Origin: Euphorbia lathyris | Taxonomy: Eukaryota; Streptophyta; Magnoliopsida; Malpighiales; Euphorbiaceae | Reading direction: 5' to 3' | Length of the DNA stretch: 64,000 bases | Assembly: GCF_963576675.1 (NCBI RefSeq) | Contig: NC_088911.1 | Location: 29,682,501 to 29,746,500 of the forward strand | In this document: positions 1 through 11,406 of the stretch, one piece after another | How positions within the stretch are numbered: the first letter of the stretch is position 1 | Layout: every line of letters starts with the position of its first letter | Program-made: the position numbers and the translations under genes | Notes under the pieces: model-generated | The model's input: only the letters and a program-made list of their open reading frames with translations | Database searches by the model: none | Told to the model about the DNA's origin: nothing

Positions 1-1850
1 CTAACCCTGCAGGTAGATACCAGCCGCTGACCGAAGATGATCCACACTCAGTAACAACCGCTGACCAAGAACCAGCTACTGAGTCATTCACGAAAAGGCT
101 GACCAAGAGTAAGAGTGAACCTAAGATTACTTTTACTGACCCATCTACTTCTGCAGAGATTGTTGAAACACAGATAGCATAAGACATAAATCTACCTAAA
201 GAGATAAGTATTCCAAGAGGGCACTCAGAAAGTGCAATCCTTGATTCTGCTGGGAATACCCTGATGACGAGGAATCAACTCAGGAAGTACCTCAGCAATG
301 TTGCTTTCGTCTCAGTTCAAGAACTAAAGAATTTCGCTGAAACTGAGTACGATGAATTCTGGATGAACGCAATGCAAGAGGAGCTCGATCAATTCAGAAG
401 AAACGATGTATGAGAGCTAGTGCCTCATCCAAAGAGTCAAAAGACCATTGGAACAAGATGGGTCTTCAGGAACAAGATGGATGAACAAGGAAATGTAGTC
501 AGGAACAAAGCAAGGCTTGTAGCTCAGGGCTACAGTCAGCAAGAAGGTATTGACTACAGTGAGACCTCTGCCCCAGTGGCAAGGCTAGAGGCAATTAGAA
601 TTCTATGTGCATATGCATCTTACATGAACTTTAAATTATTCCAAATGGATGTCAAAAGTGCATTTCTTAATGGAGTTATAAACGAGGAAGTTTATATTAA
701 TCAACCTCCAGGTTTTGAGGACCATAAATTCCCTAACCACGTTTACAAACTCAAAAAGGCTCTGTACGGCCTCAAGCAAGCACCACGTGCTTGGTATGAG
801 AGGCTGACCAGTTTCCTGCTGACTAGAAATTACGTCAGGGGCAAAGCTGATACAACCTTATTCATTAAGAGAAATGGTAAAGATACCCTGCTGGCCCAAA
901 TTTATGTTGATGATATAATATTTGGTGCAACTAACGAATCAATGTGCAAGGAGTTTAGCAAACAAATGCAGACTGAATTTGAAATGTCCATGATGGGAGA
1001 ACTCAACTTCTTCCTCGGTCTTCAAATTAAACAAGGAAAGAATGACATATTCATCAGTCAAGCCAAATATGCCAAGGAGATATTAAAGAAATGTGACTTG
1101 GAAAATTGCAAGCCAATATCCACTCCTATGGGCACTGACACTGTCCTCTGCGCTGACGAGAATGGTAAGTCAGTAGACAGCAAATTATATCGAGGTATGA
1201 TAGGCTCTCTACTTTACTTAACAGCCAGTAGACCGGACATTCAGTTCTCAGTATGCTACTGTGCTAGATATCAATCTAACCCTAAGGAATCTCATTACAT
1301 TGCTGTAAAAAGAATCCTTAGATATTTGCAAAGCTCAGTGAACGCAGGTTTATGGTATCCAAATACTCATGATTTTACACTCATCGGATACACTGATGCT
1401 GACTATGGACGGGATAAGCTAGAACGTAAAAGCACCTCTGGAGGATGTCACTTCTTAGGAAGCTATCATGTATCCTGGTTCAGCAAAAAGCAGGCGTCAG
1501 TAGCCCTGTCCACCACTGAAGCTGAGTACATTGCTGCTGGTCATTGTGTTGCTCAAGTCCTATGGATTAAGCAATAGCTCGAAGACTATGGTGTTCAAAC
1601 AAAGACAATTGAAGTCAAATGTGACAACAAAAGTGCAATTGATCTTTCAAAGAACCCAATTCAACACAGCAGAATGAAGCATTTCAGCATCAGACATCAC
1701 TTCATTAGAGACCATGTACTCAAAGGTGAGATCAAGCTGACCTTTGTCCCAATGGACGAACAGCTTGCGGATATCTTCACGAAGCCACTGGCTCGTGAGC
1801 AGTTCAGCATACTGAGAGAAGCTATTGGTATGTTTAATCCTCTTCAGTAA
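1..1850 (+). pseudogene. pol: Copia pol fragment: reverse transcriptase and RNase H, decayed
   Basis: Polyprotein part that would copy element RNA into DNA inside the virus-like particle. One reading frame runs from the window start to the TAA ending at 1850. The linker before RT is followed by the RT start ([23 protein letters not shown]), the first catalytic Asp block [11 protein letters not shown], the palm motif YVDD near 910, and the RNase H region with DADYG, STTEAEYIAA and the terminal TKPLA block. Three in-frame stops break it: TAA at 180-182, TGA at 411-413 where RT paralogues have Trp, and TAG at 1575-1577 where element B has a Gln codon CAG. There is no indel between them. It is a recent pseudogene of the copia RT family. 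Confidence 0.95.
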
Positions 1851-2180
1851 ATTCCTGAACTAAATGAATATGCATGCTGAGTGAATTATTATGCTGAATG
1901 ATTTTTTGTTTACTGAGTAAACTTGCACACTGAGTAAGTTAGTTTAAACTTGAACTTAGAAATCATCCCTTCATGCAATACTGACCACTCAGAATATCAA
2001 ACGCTTAGTATTCTAAACGCTGAGTGTTAGATCCGTTAGAATAAATGCAATAGCACTCGTATAACCCTAGGATGACGTATACGCCGTATGTGTCATAAAT
2101 GCCAGGATCTTTGTCGGTTCACAATCCCTAGGCAAAACTGACACATGGATTCAATTAAGATCCACACCACACCTTACCTC

Positions 2181-2188
2181 TATAAATA
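2181..2188 (+). promoter_or_regulatory. TATA box between pol and the 3' ORF of element A
   Basis: The sequence ctataaataatgg lies in the 437-bp spacer after pol, 107 bp before the ATG of the env-like ORF. Element B has ctataaatagtgg at the same place (33705-33712, 109 bp before its ATG), with conserved blocks upstream (tgtcataaatgccag). A separate transcript start for the 3' ORF is inferred. Confidence 0.55.
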
Positions 2189-2287
2189 ATGGGTAATTCC
2201 CCATTTTTATTCTTTACGCTTATCGAATACTCTGGCTAAGAAATTCCTTCTCTCTAAAAATCCCTCTAAGCCTTCCCATTCTCAACA

Positions 2288-5143
2288 ATGACTAAGGTTT
2301 CCTACAACATCTCCGGTGCTGGCCACTCTAAGCCCAGCTCCGATGACACTTCCAGGCAAACCTCTGTGCCGGAACCTACCAAAGTCACCTCGCCGAGCAA
2401 AGGAAAAGCTGGCCAAACCTCTGGTCAGGGAAAGCTTGTAAAAGTCAGGACCTACTCCAAGGTTTTTGAGAACGTCCGCGAATGGAAAGTTGAGCCCTCA
2501 AGATGGGTATCAGAAAACTTCGTACAAAACGAACAACCGTTTTGCGAGTGGATTTCACAAAACGGCTGGACGGAGCTGTTTTCGGTTAGGGATGACACCT
2601 ACCCTGACCTGGTAAGGGAGTTTTACCATAACCTCCGCGTTGCAAATGACAACACTGACTATCTGTGTACAGTGGTAAAACAGAAAACCATCTTCATCAA
2701 CCCTCTCTACTTAGGCAATCTGCTCAAATTAAAAACTGAGGGAGTAAGGCTGAGGAGATCTGGAGATTAGGATGGCACTGGGTATGCACATAACTTCTGC
2801 AAACCTGAGGGCCACTCAGGAGAAGTCTCAGCTTCATCAATGGGCCAGCACCAGAAGATGGCTCATTACTTGCTGACCTACTTCATCTACCCGGAGATCA
2901 ACTGCACCACATCAGCAACAAACTTCGAGCAATGCTTTATATGGCATATGCTGACGTACACTCCAATCAACATGCCAGTTTTTCTTGTCGCTGGCTTCCT
3001 ACGCAGCTCTGGTACGCTGAGGCTAGGGTCAATCATCACACGAATCCTCATTGACCACAAGGTTGATCTCGAAGGTGAGGAGAAGACTCGAGGATCTGAG
3101 ATAACAGCTGCCTCGCTGAGAGCATTAAAATTTGGACAGCCTTTGAAGAAAGGTAAAGCTGCTGCTGCTGCTGGACAAGCTGAGGGAACTGTTGAGCCAA
3201 AGAAAGGGCGAAGGACTAAGTCCCCAGCTTCCCGCAAAAGAAAAACTGCTGAGACTCCTTCCAAAAATGTTGAGTCTCCAGCAAAAAGACAGAAGTCAGC
3301 TGGTAAGTCAGTTGAGAAACGAAGCAGGCAAGGTGAGCCTGGAACTGAGGAAACTGCTGAGCATCCTCAGAAGAAGCAAAAACCTTCTACACTGACTCCC
3401 CTCAACGCCATACCTACAGACTTTGTTGTACCGGGTGACTCTCACTTCACCCAGTGTCAAGGTACAATAGCTGAGTCCGAAGAACATAAGGTACAACTGG
3501 ATGATCATTTCATCTCACAAGTTGAGGAAGAACTTGATGGTAATAGTACAGAGGAAGAAGAAGAAGAAGCCAGCGGTCAGGATGACGCTGAGGACTCTGA
3601 GGAGACAGCCAGTGAGCATGAAACTGAGCAGGCCAATACTGGGTTGGATGCTAACGATGAGCAAGTACTTGACCAACACAATGTTGATCAAGTCCAAGTG
3701 CAAACTGACCAACCTGCTGATGAGCAACACGAAACTTCTCCTTCTCACTCAGGAGATCCTACTCAGACTGTCACTCCACCTCGGAGAAGAAGAAAGTTGG
3801 TTAAGGCCAGTGAGAAGCCTGTCAGTGAAGATTTTGTGCCTCCACCAACTCTTCCTGACTTTGTCATTTCAAAGACAACTAAGGACCCCTCCTCAGTAAA
3901 GCTAAAATTCTTCAAACGCCAATCAACTTCCACTACATTGGCGCTATTAGAAAAGCAAGCCTATGTTTCTTCTCAACAGGAACATACCGACCAAAATGCT
4001 TCCGCCACCTCAACCAGTCAGGTTGAGCCGATTACTGTTCATGCCATTTCTTCAAGCATGGTGCTGACTCCACACACTTCTGCCGTCAGCACAGACAGTA
4101 TTTGGATTACCACTTCTCCAACTCAACTCTCTGCCGATCAATCAACTATACCTAAAATCCAAGTGCAAATTGAAAATGCTATTCCAGTCACTGACCAGGT
4201 TACTCCTTTCACTCCTCTTCCTTCCGGTCACACTGATGTCCCTGAAGGCTCTCAAAGCTATCTGAATGCCACTGAGTCCGGAAAAAAGCTCATTGACTCA
4301 GTGCAAGCGTTGATCAGAGACCTTCAACATTCCACTCCTCCTGCTGCTGGGTCTTCATCTATTGAGACTACTCAGCTCTCCCAGGTCACTCAGCTTCTCA
4401 ACGAAGTTAAGGGACTCAAGGACTTGCTGAACGTCATCATCTCTTTTCAAGCACAGCAAGCTAAGCAGGATTCAATCGCCAAGCTGGCTGAGATTCAGCT
4501 GACAACCGTGCAACACTTGAACTCTTTACAACAACAAGTTCAGAAATTGTCAGCTGTGAATACCGACTATGCCACTTCGTCTGAAGTCAAGATGCTTTTT
4601 GCTCAGCTTCACACCGAGCAACTTAAGACAAATGAGCAAATGGTTTCTTACAATCAGTGCTCAATAGAGCAAATTGGTGAGGCTATTCGCTTGCTTAATC
4701 TGAATAAGCAAGAGATGGATACTGACGCAATGAAACAGAATGAGATGCAGTCTATCATCCAACAAACCTTCAATCACATTCGTCATAACAATATTCAACG
4801 TCAGTATTACGACACAGCTCTCTTAAAGACCTTTCACCAAATCTTTGCTGGTCTTACTGAAGCTCTCATCTGGCAAGGCAAAGCTCAAGCGTTTAGCGTC
4901 AACATGCTCAGTGCTGTTGAACTCAACATACCCGAAGAGGTATCAACTGACGGAGTTGCAATTTTTTACGGCGTAAATGAAAGCGCTGAGAAACTTAAGG
5001 AGCTGTCCCAAGAACTGACTCGAGCTGCCTTAACTGATGCCTTCAGACTTCCTCCTCCTGATGCTGACAAAACGGGGGAGAAAGAACAAGCAGCTAGAGC
5101 TCAACATGAGCGAAGTCAGTCACAACACAAGAAAAAGAAATAG
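2288..5143 (+). pseudogene. Env-like 3' ORF of element A (plant transposon protein domain plus coiled coil)
   Basis: A 952-codon frame with one premature stop (TAG 2768-2770); the rest, 2840-5143, is open for 767 codons. The N-terminal half has a globular part also present in element B, with blocks such as CEWISQNGWTELFS, ASSMGQ and NFEQCFIWHMLTYTPINMP; it resembles the 'putative plant transposon protein' domain of Sirevirus 3' ORFs. Next come a Lys/Arg-rich stretch with nuclear-signal-like runs, an acidic Glu run (about 3550-3580), a Pro/Ser/Thr-rich stretch, a long predicted coiled coil (about 4280-4780) and a basic tail ending in KKKK. I see no convincing signal peptide or membrane segment, so a true envelope role is not supported. 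ATG 2288 is preceded by a TATA box and fits the start used in element B. Confidence 0.85.
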
Positions 5144-5590
5144 ATAGGCTAGCTCAGTATAGACTAAGTCATATGTAATCTATATGCCTTATCTATAAGT
5201 TTTTTCTTGTGTAAACACTGACTAATATCAATATATCATATCTGCATCTTTTATTCTTATTCCTGAGTTATGATATATGTTACTGTGTACTGAGTCATTA
5301 TGTATCTTCAATTAAATCAGCTATATTTTATACTTATAAATCTTATTGACTGAATCAAATGCTGATAACATGTTTGACATTGTCCTATGTGCTTATAAAA
5401 CATTGTTCGTTAAGAATCCATTGAACAACAAATTACTCAGCGCACTCTATATGATTAAACCTTCCGCTTAATACTGAGTAAATAGAATATGTTGAATAAG
5501 CTGACCTATATCTAAAAACTGACCTTAGACTTACTCAATTAAAACCTTAAATGTTTTAGAGTAAAACTAAGTCAGTAGCTCAACCCTTAC

Positions 5591-5685
5591 GGGGGAGTTT
5601 GCTAAATTATACTAGGTCAACTATCATGGGGGAGCTCATACTGAGTTCCTCGCTGAATAGTTTTGCCAACATCAAAATGGGGGAG
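5591..5685 (+). other. Three polypurine tracts before the 3' LTR of element A
   Basis: GGGGGAG occurs at 5591-5597, 5628-5634 and 5679-5685; the last one is next to the LTR start (tgttgaaac at 5688) and should prime plus-strand DNA. Repeated tracts here are a known trait of Sireviruses and recur in element B. Confidence 0.8.
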
Positions 5686-5687
5686 TT

Positions 5688-7023
5688 TGTTGAAACACCT
5701 TTCCACATAATTTTGATTTGACAAAATTGTTTAAGTATAATTGAAAAACATATTCTAAACACACTAAGTTTAAATGCTTTGATTTATTCTACTAATGTGT
5801 TTGTTCAATGTTGAGTTAAAATTGTTTATAAGACACAAGAATTAAAAGCCCCAAGTCCAATACGGAAGTCAAGGCCCAAGTCAAACAACTCAGTACAACC
5901 CGGCCCGCGTTTGTTAAAACGTTGTCGCTTTGGAGAAAACGCAACTCAGCAAGAGAAGGATCTAGAAGACCTTCAGGAACAACTTCAAGATGAAGCTGCT
6001 GAGTAGACTCGACAAAGCGTACAAGACAGCAGCTAGCTAATGAAAACTTCCAGACAAAGTATTTCTACTTTGGGTAAAGTTCAGATGACACAGTATGCTG
6101 TCTAGTTGACTTTACCATAAAAGGAGAGACAGTCTGCTGAGCTGACCGAGGACAGAAGATACACAAATCTGATTGGCCGAGAGCTCTGAGCAAGTCAGGA
6201 TGACAACGACAGGAAGCTGTTTCCCTCCAACGGTTATTTTGAAATACGAAATGACCGATGCCCAGACGTCTCTATAAATAGTGCCATCAGAAGCTTCACT
6301 CAATACAGAACTTGATCAAGCCTTTACGCTGACCAAATTTCTACACAAGTTCTGCAAGCAAAGAAGCAAAGCAAATCTTACACTACAATTCATACATTTG
6401 TGTAAAAGTCTAGAGTGATTATTTCAATCGTCTAAAGTGTCTTAGCAAATCATTGTATAGGACAAACACCTATCATTTCTAGAGATTAGAAAGGAGAGGC
6501 TGAGTACTCGGTTATAGTACTCAACGAGAGATTAGGATTGAGTAGAGGTATAGAGGAAGGTACTCTTGTTATACTCAGTTGCTAAGATTGTAAAATGTTT
6601 GAGGCTCTACCTTTAAAGAGCTCATTAGAGGATTCGAAATCTCGGAACGTGTTCCGGGGACAGGACGTAGGCTTAGAAGAAGTCGAACCTGGATAAATCT
6701 GCTGAGTAAAGTATTTCTTACCTTTAACTCCTTATATATACTGCTTGCTTAGAATAACCAAAAACTGACCAAGTAAAGAGGTCAAGTTGAGTTGTGCGCG
6801 TTAAACATCTGAGCTCAGGAATAGACTCTAAGTGCTATCTCCTGACTCAAGCTAAGAAACTAACCTAGTCACCAGTTGACTAAGCCAGTATCTTGCTGTT
6901 TACTCAGCGCCGCTGTTAAAACCTTTTTCCTTAGAAAAAGAAGTCTGCCCTAATTGCGAAAAAAGTTTAAATAGTTCCTAACCCCCCTTGGAACTATACT
7001 TGCAACCTTATAAGGGACCAACA
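5688..7023 (+). repeat. 3' LTR of element A
   Basis: 1336 bp, from TGTTGAAACACCTTTCCACA to GGGACCAACA. The ends match those of the element B LTRs while the middle differs, so A and B belong to related but distinct subfamilies. A TATA box, tataaata, is at 6273-6280. A hairpin lies close to the 3' end (6971-6997). Confidence 0.9.
6971..6997 (+). other. Short hairpin near the LTR end (element A)
   Basis: ATAGTTCC, an 11-nt C-rich loop, then GGAACTAT: an 8-bp perfect stem 26 bp before the LTR end. The same hairpin is in both LTRs of element B, where the outermost of these eight pairs is T-A rather than A-T, so pairing is kept while sequence changes. Confidence 0.6.
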
Positions 7024-7165
7024 AACATGTCCCTTTCCGGATACTTGAATGAGGTTATCACCGCAAATAGGGTGGTACATGTGTTTTTTTGATGTCTTTT
7101 GTACTTTTAAATATTGCTCCTTTCTTTTTCTTTATTGTTCTGATGGATGCTTTTTTTCTGTTCAG

Positions 7166-7549
7166 GGTTTGGTTGGCTGCAGTCAGGCTTATGCCTTGTG
7201 TCGGGAGGAGGAGAAGAAAATGGAGGACCTCAGGTTGTCCTTCGCTGAAAGAGGATCGAGAGCGCGAGGAGAAGCGTGTGATCGAGCTTGCCCTTCACGA
7301 GATGAAAATGATGAAGGAGGAGAGCGGAAAGCTGACGCATGAACTTGAGCCGGTGAAAAGGAAGATGTGGATATACGGTTATTCGCTACTGAACACGAGC
7401 AACAATTGGTAAAGTTGGACCATGTGATGATTCTTGAGGTTGCGCATTCCATTGGTTTTGCTGTTTCGAAAGAGGTGATGTTCGGTCCGAATGTTTATGG
7501 TCCAGATGCCCAGAAAAAGGTTGTTGCCTATATGAAGACTCTGACTTGA
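7166..7549 (+). pseudogene. Coiled-coil exon remnant, unidentified
   Basis: I do not recognise this protein. After a polypyrimidine tract and acceptor (tgttcag at 7159-7165) a charged segment starts with EEEKKMEDLRLSF, continues as DREREEKRVIELALHEMKMM in a second frame and then as a third frame ending VVAYMKTLT at the TGA 7547-7549. Two frameshifts are needed to join them. The heptad-like spacing suggests a coiled coil, and the position between two transposons suggests a decayed transposon-borne exon. It could also be a fragment of a host gene. Confidence 0.45.
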
Positions 7550-7845
7550 CTGTACATGTCCTTTTTGTGTAGGAGACAATGTCCGATGTGACATTGGGTC
7601 ACTTTTCGTTGTAAACTATCCTTTTGAGCTTGACTTGTGTCGAGTGTATCTTTATCCAAATCTTTTGTTCTTGTGTTTATTTTCTTCCTTTATATGCTTG
7701 TTCATGATGTATTTGCTTCTTGTTTCTCCGTCATGCTTCTATAAGAAGTTGATGTGTTTGGATTTTTCCTTACTTGTAATCTTTTAACTTGTAGTTTTCT
7801 GAAATTACGCATCCTTATGTTTGTCGGCTTCCGGACTCACCTAAG

Positions 7846-8046
7846 ATGGTGAAAATGAGAGAAGAGAGGCGTATTGATTCTAGTTGGTTTCGTGGTTCGA
7901 GTGGTCCACAGAACCAAGCTCCAATGATAAGCATGAATGCGCATGTTGTGGATTCGGTGGGTGAGTCTTGCGATGACGTGGCTAGTGTGTGGTCTTCAAC
8001 TGAAAAAGATTCCGATTCGTCGAATTTGTTGGTCATAGTCGGCTGA
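7846..8046 (+). other. Short ORF, 66 codons, unidentified
   Basis: Ser/Asp-rich ORF starting MVKMREERRIDSSWFRG and ending LLVIVG. No domain is recognised. It may be the last exon of the gene that gave the coiled-coil remnant at 7166-7549, because both lie on the plus strand between the same two transposons. Coding status is uncertain. Confidence 0.25.
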
Positions 8047-8884
8047 GCTGGGAGCAAGATTTGGAGGCATCTTGCAACCTCATATTTCATGGGTGAAGAA
8101 ACTGTTCTGCAACGAGTTTTATACGTTTCGGTTGATTATAAAAAACCGTTAATAATATAATAAATATTTTAAACAGTTTGACAATTGATTATGATTAATT
8201 TAAGTGATGAGTTTTGTTGTTGATATTTTAATGAGATGTTTGTTATTAGTATTATTAAATTTTAGATATATTTAATGTTTGAAATATATGATATATATAA
8301 CAGTAAAATAAGTGGACTGCTAAATATGGTCCTCATTTTACTTCTCACCGTTCTTATTTGGACTTTTTTACCTTCTCATAATTTTGATAAAAAAAACTGA
8401 AAATTCTCTCTGCAAAATCACAAACTCGAACAACAATAATTGAAATTATGAAAATAATTGATGTGTGACAACCGAGAACCCCAAAAATGGATGACTACGA
8501 GTCAGAAACATTAAAATTTACGTTTTTTTATCAAAGAAATCATAAAAATAATGCATATTTTTTGTGTCGCAAAAAAAATTGGACGATTTTGCATTTTTCG
8601 TCACAAAAAAATTAACGATTTTCATAAATATTTTTTATGCCTAGGCGGATGAATCTCCCACATGTCCATAGGCCGGATGAGAGATTCTCCTGCCTAGGTA
8701 TAAAATAGGGAGATTCTCTAAAAAACAAATTCAGTTTTGAAAATAATAAATTGTCTAAATGGAGACGGTGATAAATAATTTAGAGACAGTAAATAACACT
8801 ACCTAATAATAATCTATCAACAGTAATTATTTTATTAAATTTTTGGTTTTATTTTTTGAAACATATTAAATTTTCTGTTATCAC
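8047..8884. other. AT-rich intergenic stretch
   Basis: No gene seen. At 8638-8699 there is an imperfect inverted repeat with arms around tgcctaggcggatgaatctcc and gagattctcctgcctaggta, which could be a remnant of a small inverted-repeat element. Confidence 0.5.
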
Positions 8885-9765
8885 TTCAAGATGGTATACC
8901 ATGGTGCATGCTGTTTGCAGATGATATTGTGTTGGTTGATGAGACGAAAGAAGGAGTGGAGAGGAAGTTGGAACTATGGAGACAAACTCTAGAATCTAGA
9001 GGCTTTAAATTGAGCCGAAGTAAGACAGAATATTTGGAGTGTAAGTTTAGCGGCCGTAGGAGTAGGGAGGCAGGGACAATCACCCTAGATGGGAGAGTTG
9101 TTCAGGCCTCGGATTGCTTCCGGTATTTAGGATCTATTATCCAAACGGATGGAGAAGTAGATGGAGATGTTGCTCATAGGATTAAAGCTGGTAGGTCGAA
9201 GTGGAAGAGTGCTACGGGTTTCCTTTGTGACCCCGGCATGCCTAATAGATTGAAGGGAAAATTCTACCGGACGGCAATTAGACCAGCATTGTTATATGGT
9301 ACGGAGTGTTGGGCAGTGAAACACTGTCACATCCATAAGATGTCGGTGGCGGAGATGCGTATGTTGAGATGGATGTGTGGTCATACGAGAAATGATCGGG
9401 TGAGTAATGAAATAATTAGGACAAAAGTAGGGGGTCACATCTATTGAGAATAAAATGAGAGAAACCCGACTAAGGTGGTTTTGCCATTTGAGACGTAGAG
9501 CGCTTGATGCGCCGGTTAGACGAACCGAAGAGTTGCAAAGGGATATAGTGGTGAGGGGTAGGGTAGACCTAAGCAAACTTGGAGGAGGGTGATCGAGAGT
9601 GATATGAGTTTACTGGGAATTGATGAAAATATGGTAGTGGATAGGACGGAGTGGAGGGAGCGAATTTGTGTCGCTGACACGACTTGATTTCACGGTTTTA
9701 TATGATGGTTCATGTTAGTTGACCCCGAATATTTTCGGGACTATGACTTTGTTGTTGTTGTAATG
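8885..9765 (+). mobile_element. RTE-type LINE, 5'-truncated 3' end
   Basis: Starts in the reverse transcriptase palm (DGIPWCMLFADDIVL, catalytic FADD) and runs through the thumb and C-terminal part (TECWAVK, MRMLRWMCGHTRND, RLRWFCHLRRR) to VADTT and a stop at 9685-9687. The 3' tail ends in a short (TTG)n run at about 9750-9758, as in plant RTE elements, rather than poly(A). Frameshifts occur after 9447, where the first open stretch ends. 5' truncation is typical of LINE insertion. The downstream phrase about 'cgggactatgacttt' before the TTG run matches the usual plant RTE end. Confidence 0.85.
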
Positions 9766-10929
9766 ATTTTTTTTTAAACGTTACTAGTAAATTTTTATTA
9801 TAGATACATACATGTGTTATAAATATTAAAAAATAAAAATACACATGTATATCTTTTTATTAGAACCGTTTATGTGGACTAAACCATATTAAAAACATTT
9901 CCAAAGTACTGCCAGAAGCATGCATATGACTTGGCATGGTGGGGTGTGACGTCAGTGTAAGAAAGCCACGTCGGTGAGAAACGTCGGCCGTTGATTTGTT
10001 GGCCAAACAGACGACGATGCGTGTTTCTCGGTGGGCTAAGAAAAAGAAATGTGATTGGAGAATCTGACGTGGTGGAAGCCTTTTTAAAAAAAGTAATATA
10101 ATATTGTTTATTTAGGGAGGCAATCAGACGAGGCGCCCTTTCCGACATCGTGACGTGTCTTGCAGGGACATATTTTGCTACGCAACATGAGTGGGCCATG
10201 ATTGACGTGGACATGAAGCAAAATTGTTAAGATCTGATCCCATTTCTAGTATATTTCACCTTCTTGGATCGTAATCGAGTCAATGTGAACATTTTACATC
10301 ATTCCACAACTATCCTTGGTAAAGTCTCAAATTTACTGATATTTCTTTGCACGGCCCAGGTACTTGCCTGGCCGCCCAGGCCCAAATTGTTTTTATATCG
10401 AGTCCGTTTAAGATCCGTTTATATTTTGGGTAGATTTGAAATTTATAAAAGTAGCACAGATTGGTCCAGTTTAATCCGCCTATTAATATTAATTAATAAA
10501 TTAATAAATATATATCAATATTTATTTTTATATTCAAATTTTATTTTTTATTAATATAAATTATACCAATATATTTAGGTGAGATAATATGAATTGGGTT
10601 TGATTTGATTTTCTGAGCCCGAGCCCGCCTAAATTAACAGTGGACTAGATTGAGCCTGTGCTGAGCATTTTTAGATAAAAGTCTGCTGGGTCCGGTTCAT
10701 GAACATGTCTATTTGAGGAGGACAATAGGTATAGGCAGATCGATCCTGACAATTTACGGATCTTAGGTGAAATAGCAAATAAGAGCTCCTTTATTGAGAA
10801 CATTGTACATAAAAAAAAATTAAAGTATATTTCAATACACGACAAAGAAAAAGAAAAATGTATTTCATTAATAATTATACGGTACGTATTATTATATTCA
10901 TTAAATATCTTTATTTATCCAAAATAAAA
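9766..10929. other. Intergenic, no gene seen
   Basis: AT-rich with a less AT-rich island at about 9910-10220. Short ORFs here show no recognisable domain. The part at 10340-10700 has GC-rich ends around an AT-rich core (ggccgcccaggccc ... gagcccgagcccgcc), which suggests an old small transposon, but I could not define its ends. Confidence 0.4.
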
Positions 10930-11406
10930 GGCAAAAAGCATCATTAAGCCATTGATCTTTCATTTTTTAGTTTATTAAGTCATTGATATTTTATTTGGAT
11001 ATATTAAGCCACTAATCATTTATTTTTACTCTTATTAAGCCATTTATGACCAAAAAAGTAAGTATGAACATAAAATTCGGCTAACTGGCTGTTATTCATT
11101 GCATCTGCATTCGAAAATTGTAAATTTTTACTGTTTGAAAGCAGTTTTGGATGTGTAATGTGGTTGTAGGAAAACTGTTAAAACCTTAATTCAAAGTGTA
11201 AAAAATATGTTTTTAATAATTTCAAATACAGATGAAGTTAATAACGTATTTTTAACAGAATTAGATGTCCATAACTTACTAATTTGGTTATAAAGAACTT
11301 AATGAGACAAAAAAAAATGATCAGGAGCTTAATGTATCCAAATAAAAGATCAAGAACTTAATGAACCAAAAAATGAAAAATCAGAGGTCTAATGATACTT
11401 TTCGCC
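10930..11406. repeat. MITE-like element with long terminal inverted repeats
   Basis: The left end, ggcaaaaagcatcattaag, is repeated in inverse at the right end (aatgatacttttcgcc). Pairing extends for about 80-100 bp on each side with mismatches, including the tract around tttatttggatayattaag. No coding potential. Flanks aaaataaaa and aaatcaaaa could be a degraded 9-bp duplication. Confidence 0.7.

Larger units (their letters stand above)
1..7023 (+). mobile_element. Element A: Sirevirus-type Ty1/copia retrotransposon, 3' part
   Basis: The window opens inside pol, between the integrase and reverse transcriptase regions. The order is pol (RT, RNase H), a spacer with a TATA box, a long env-like 3' ORF, polypurine tracts and a 3' LTR ending in CA. 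The 3' ORF after pol, the repeated polypurine tracts and the close match in layout to element B (18128-38841) place it in the Sirevirus lineage of copia elements. The 5' LTR and gag lie outside the window, so the target duplication (right flank aacat at 7024-7028) cannot be confirmed. In-frame stops show that it is not autonomous. Confidence 0.93.

Noticed and set aside
2887..3264. Open frame of 125 codons on the minus strand
   Set aside because: Lies wholly inside the env-like ORF of element A, has no recognisable domain and is explained as an antisense shadow.
7024..7028. Target duplication aacat for element A
   Set aside because: The left flank is outside the window, so it cannot be tested here.
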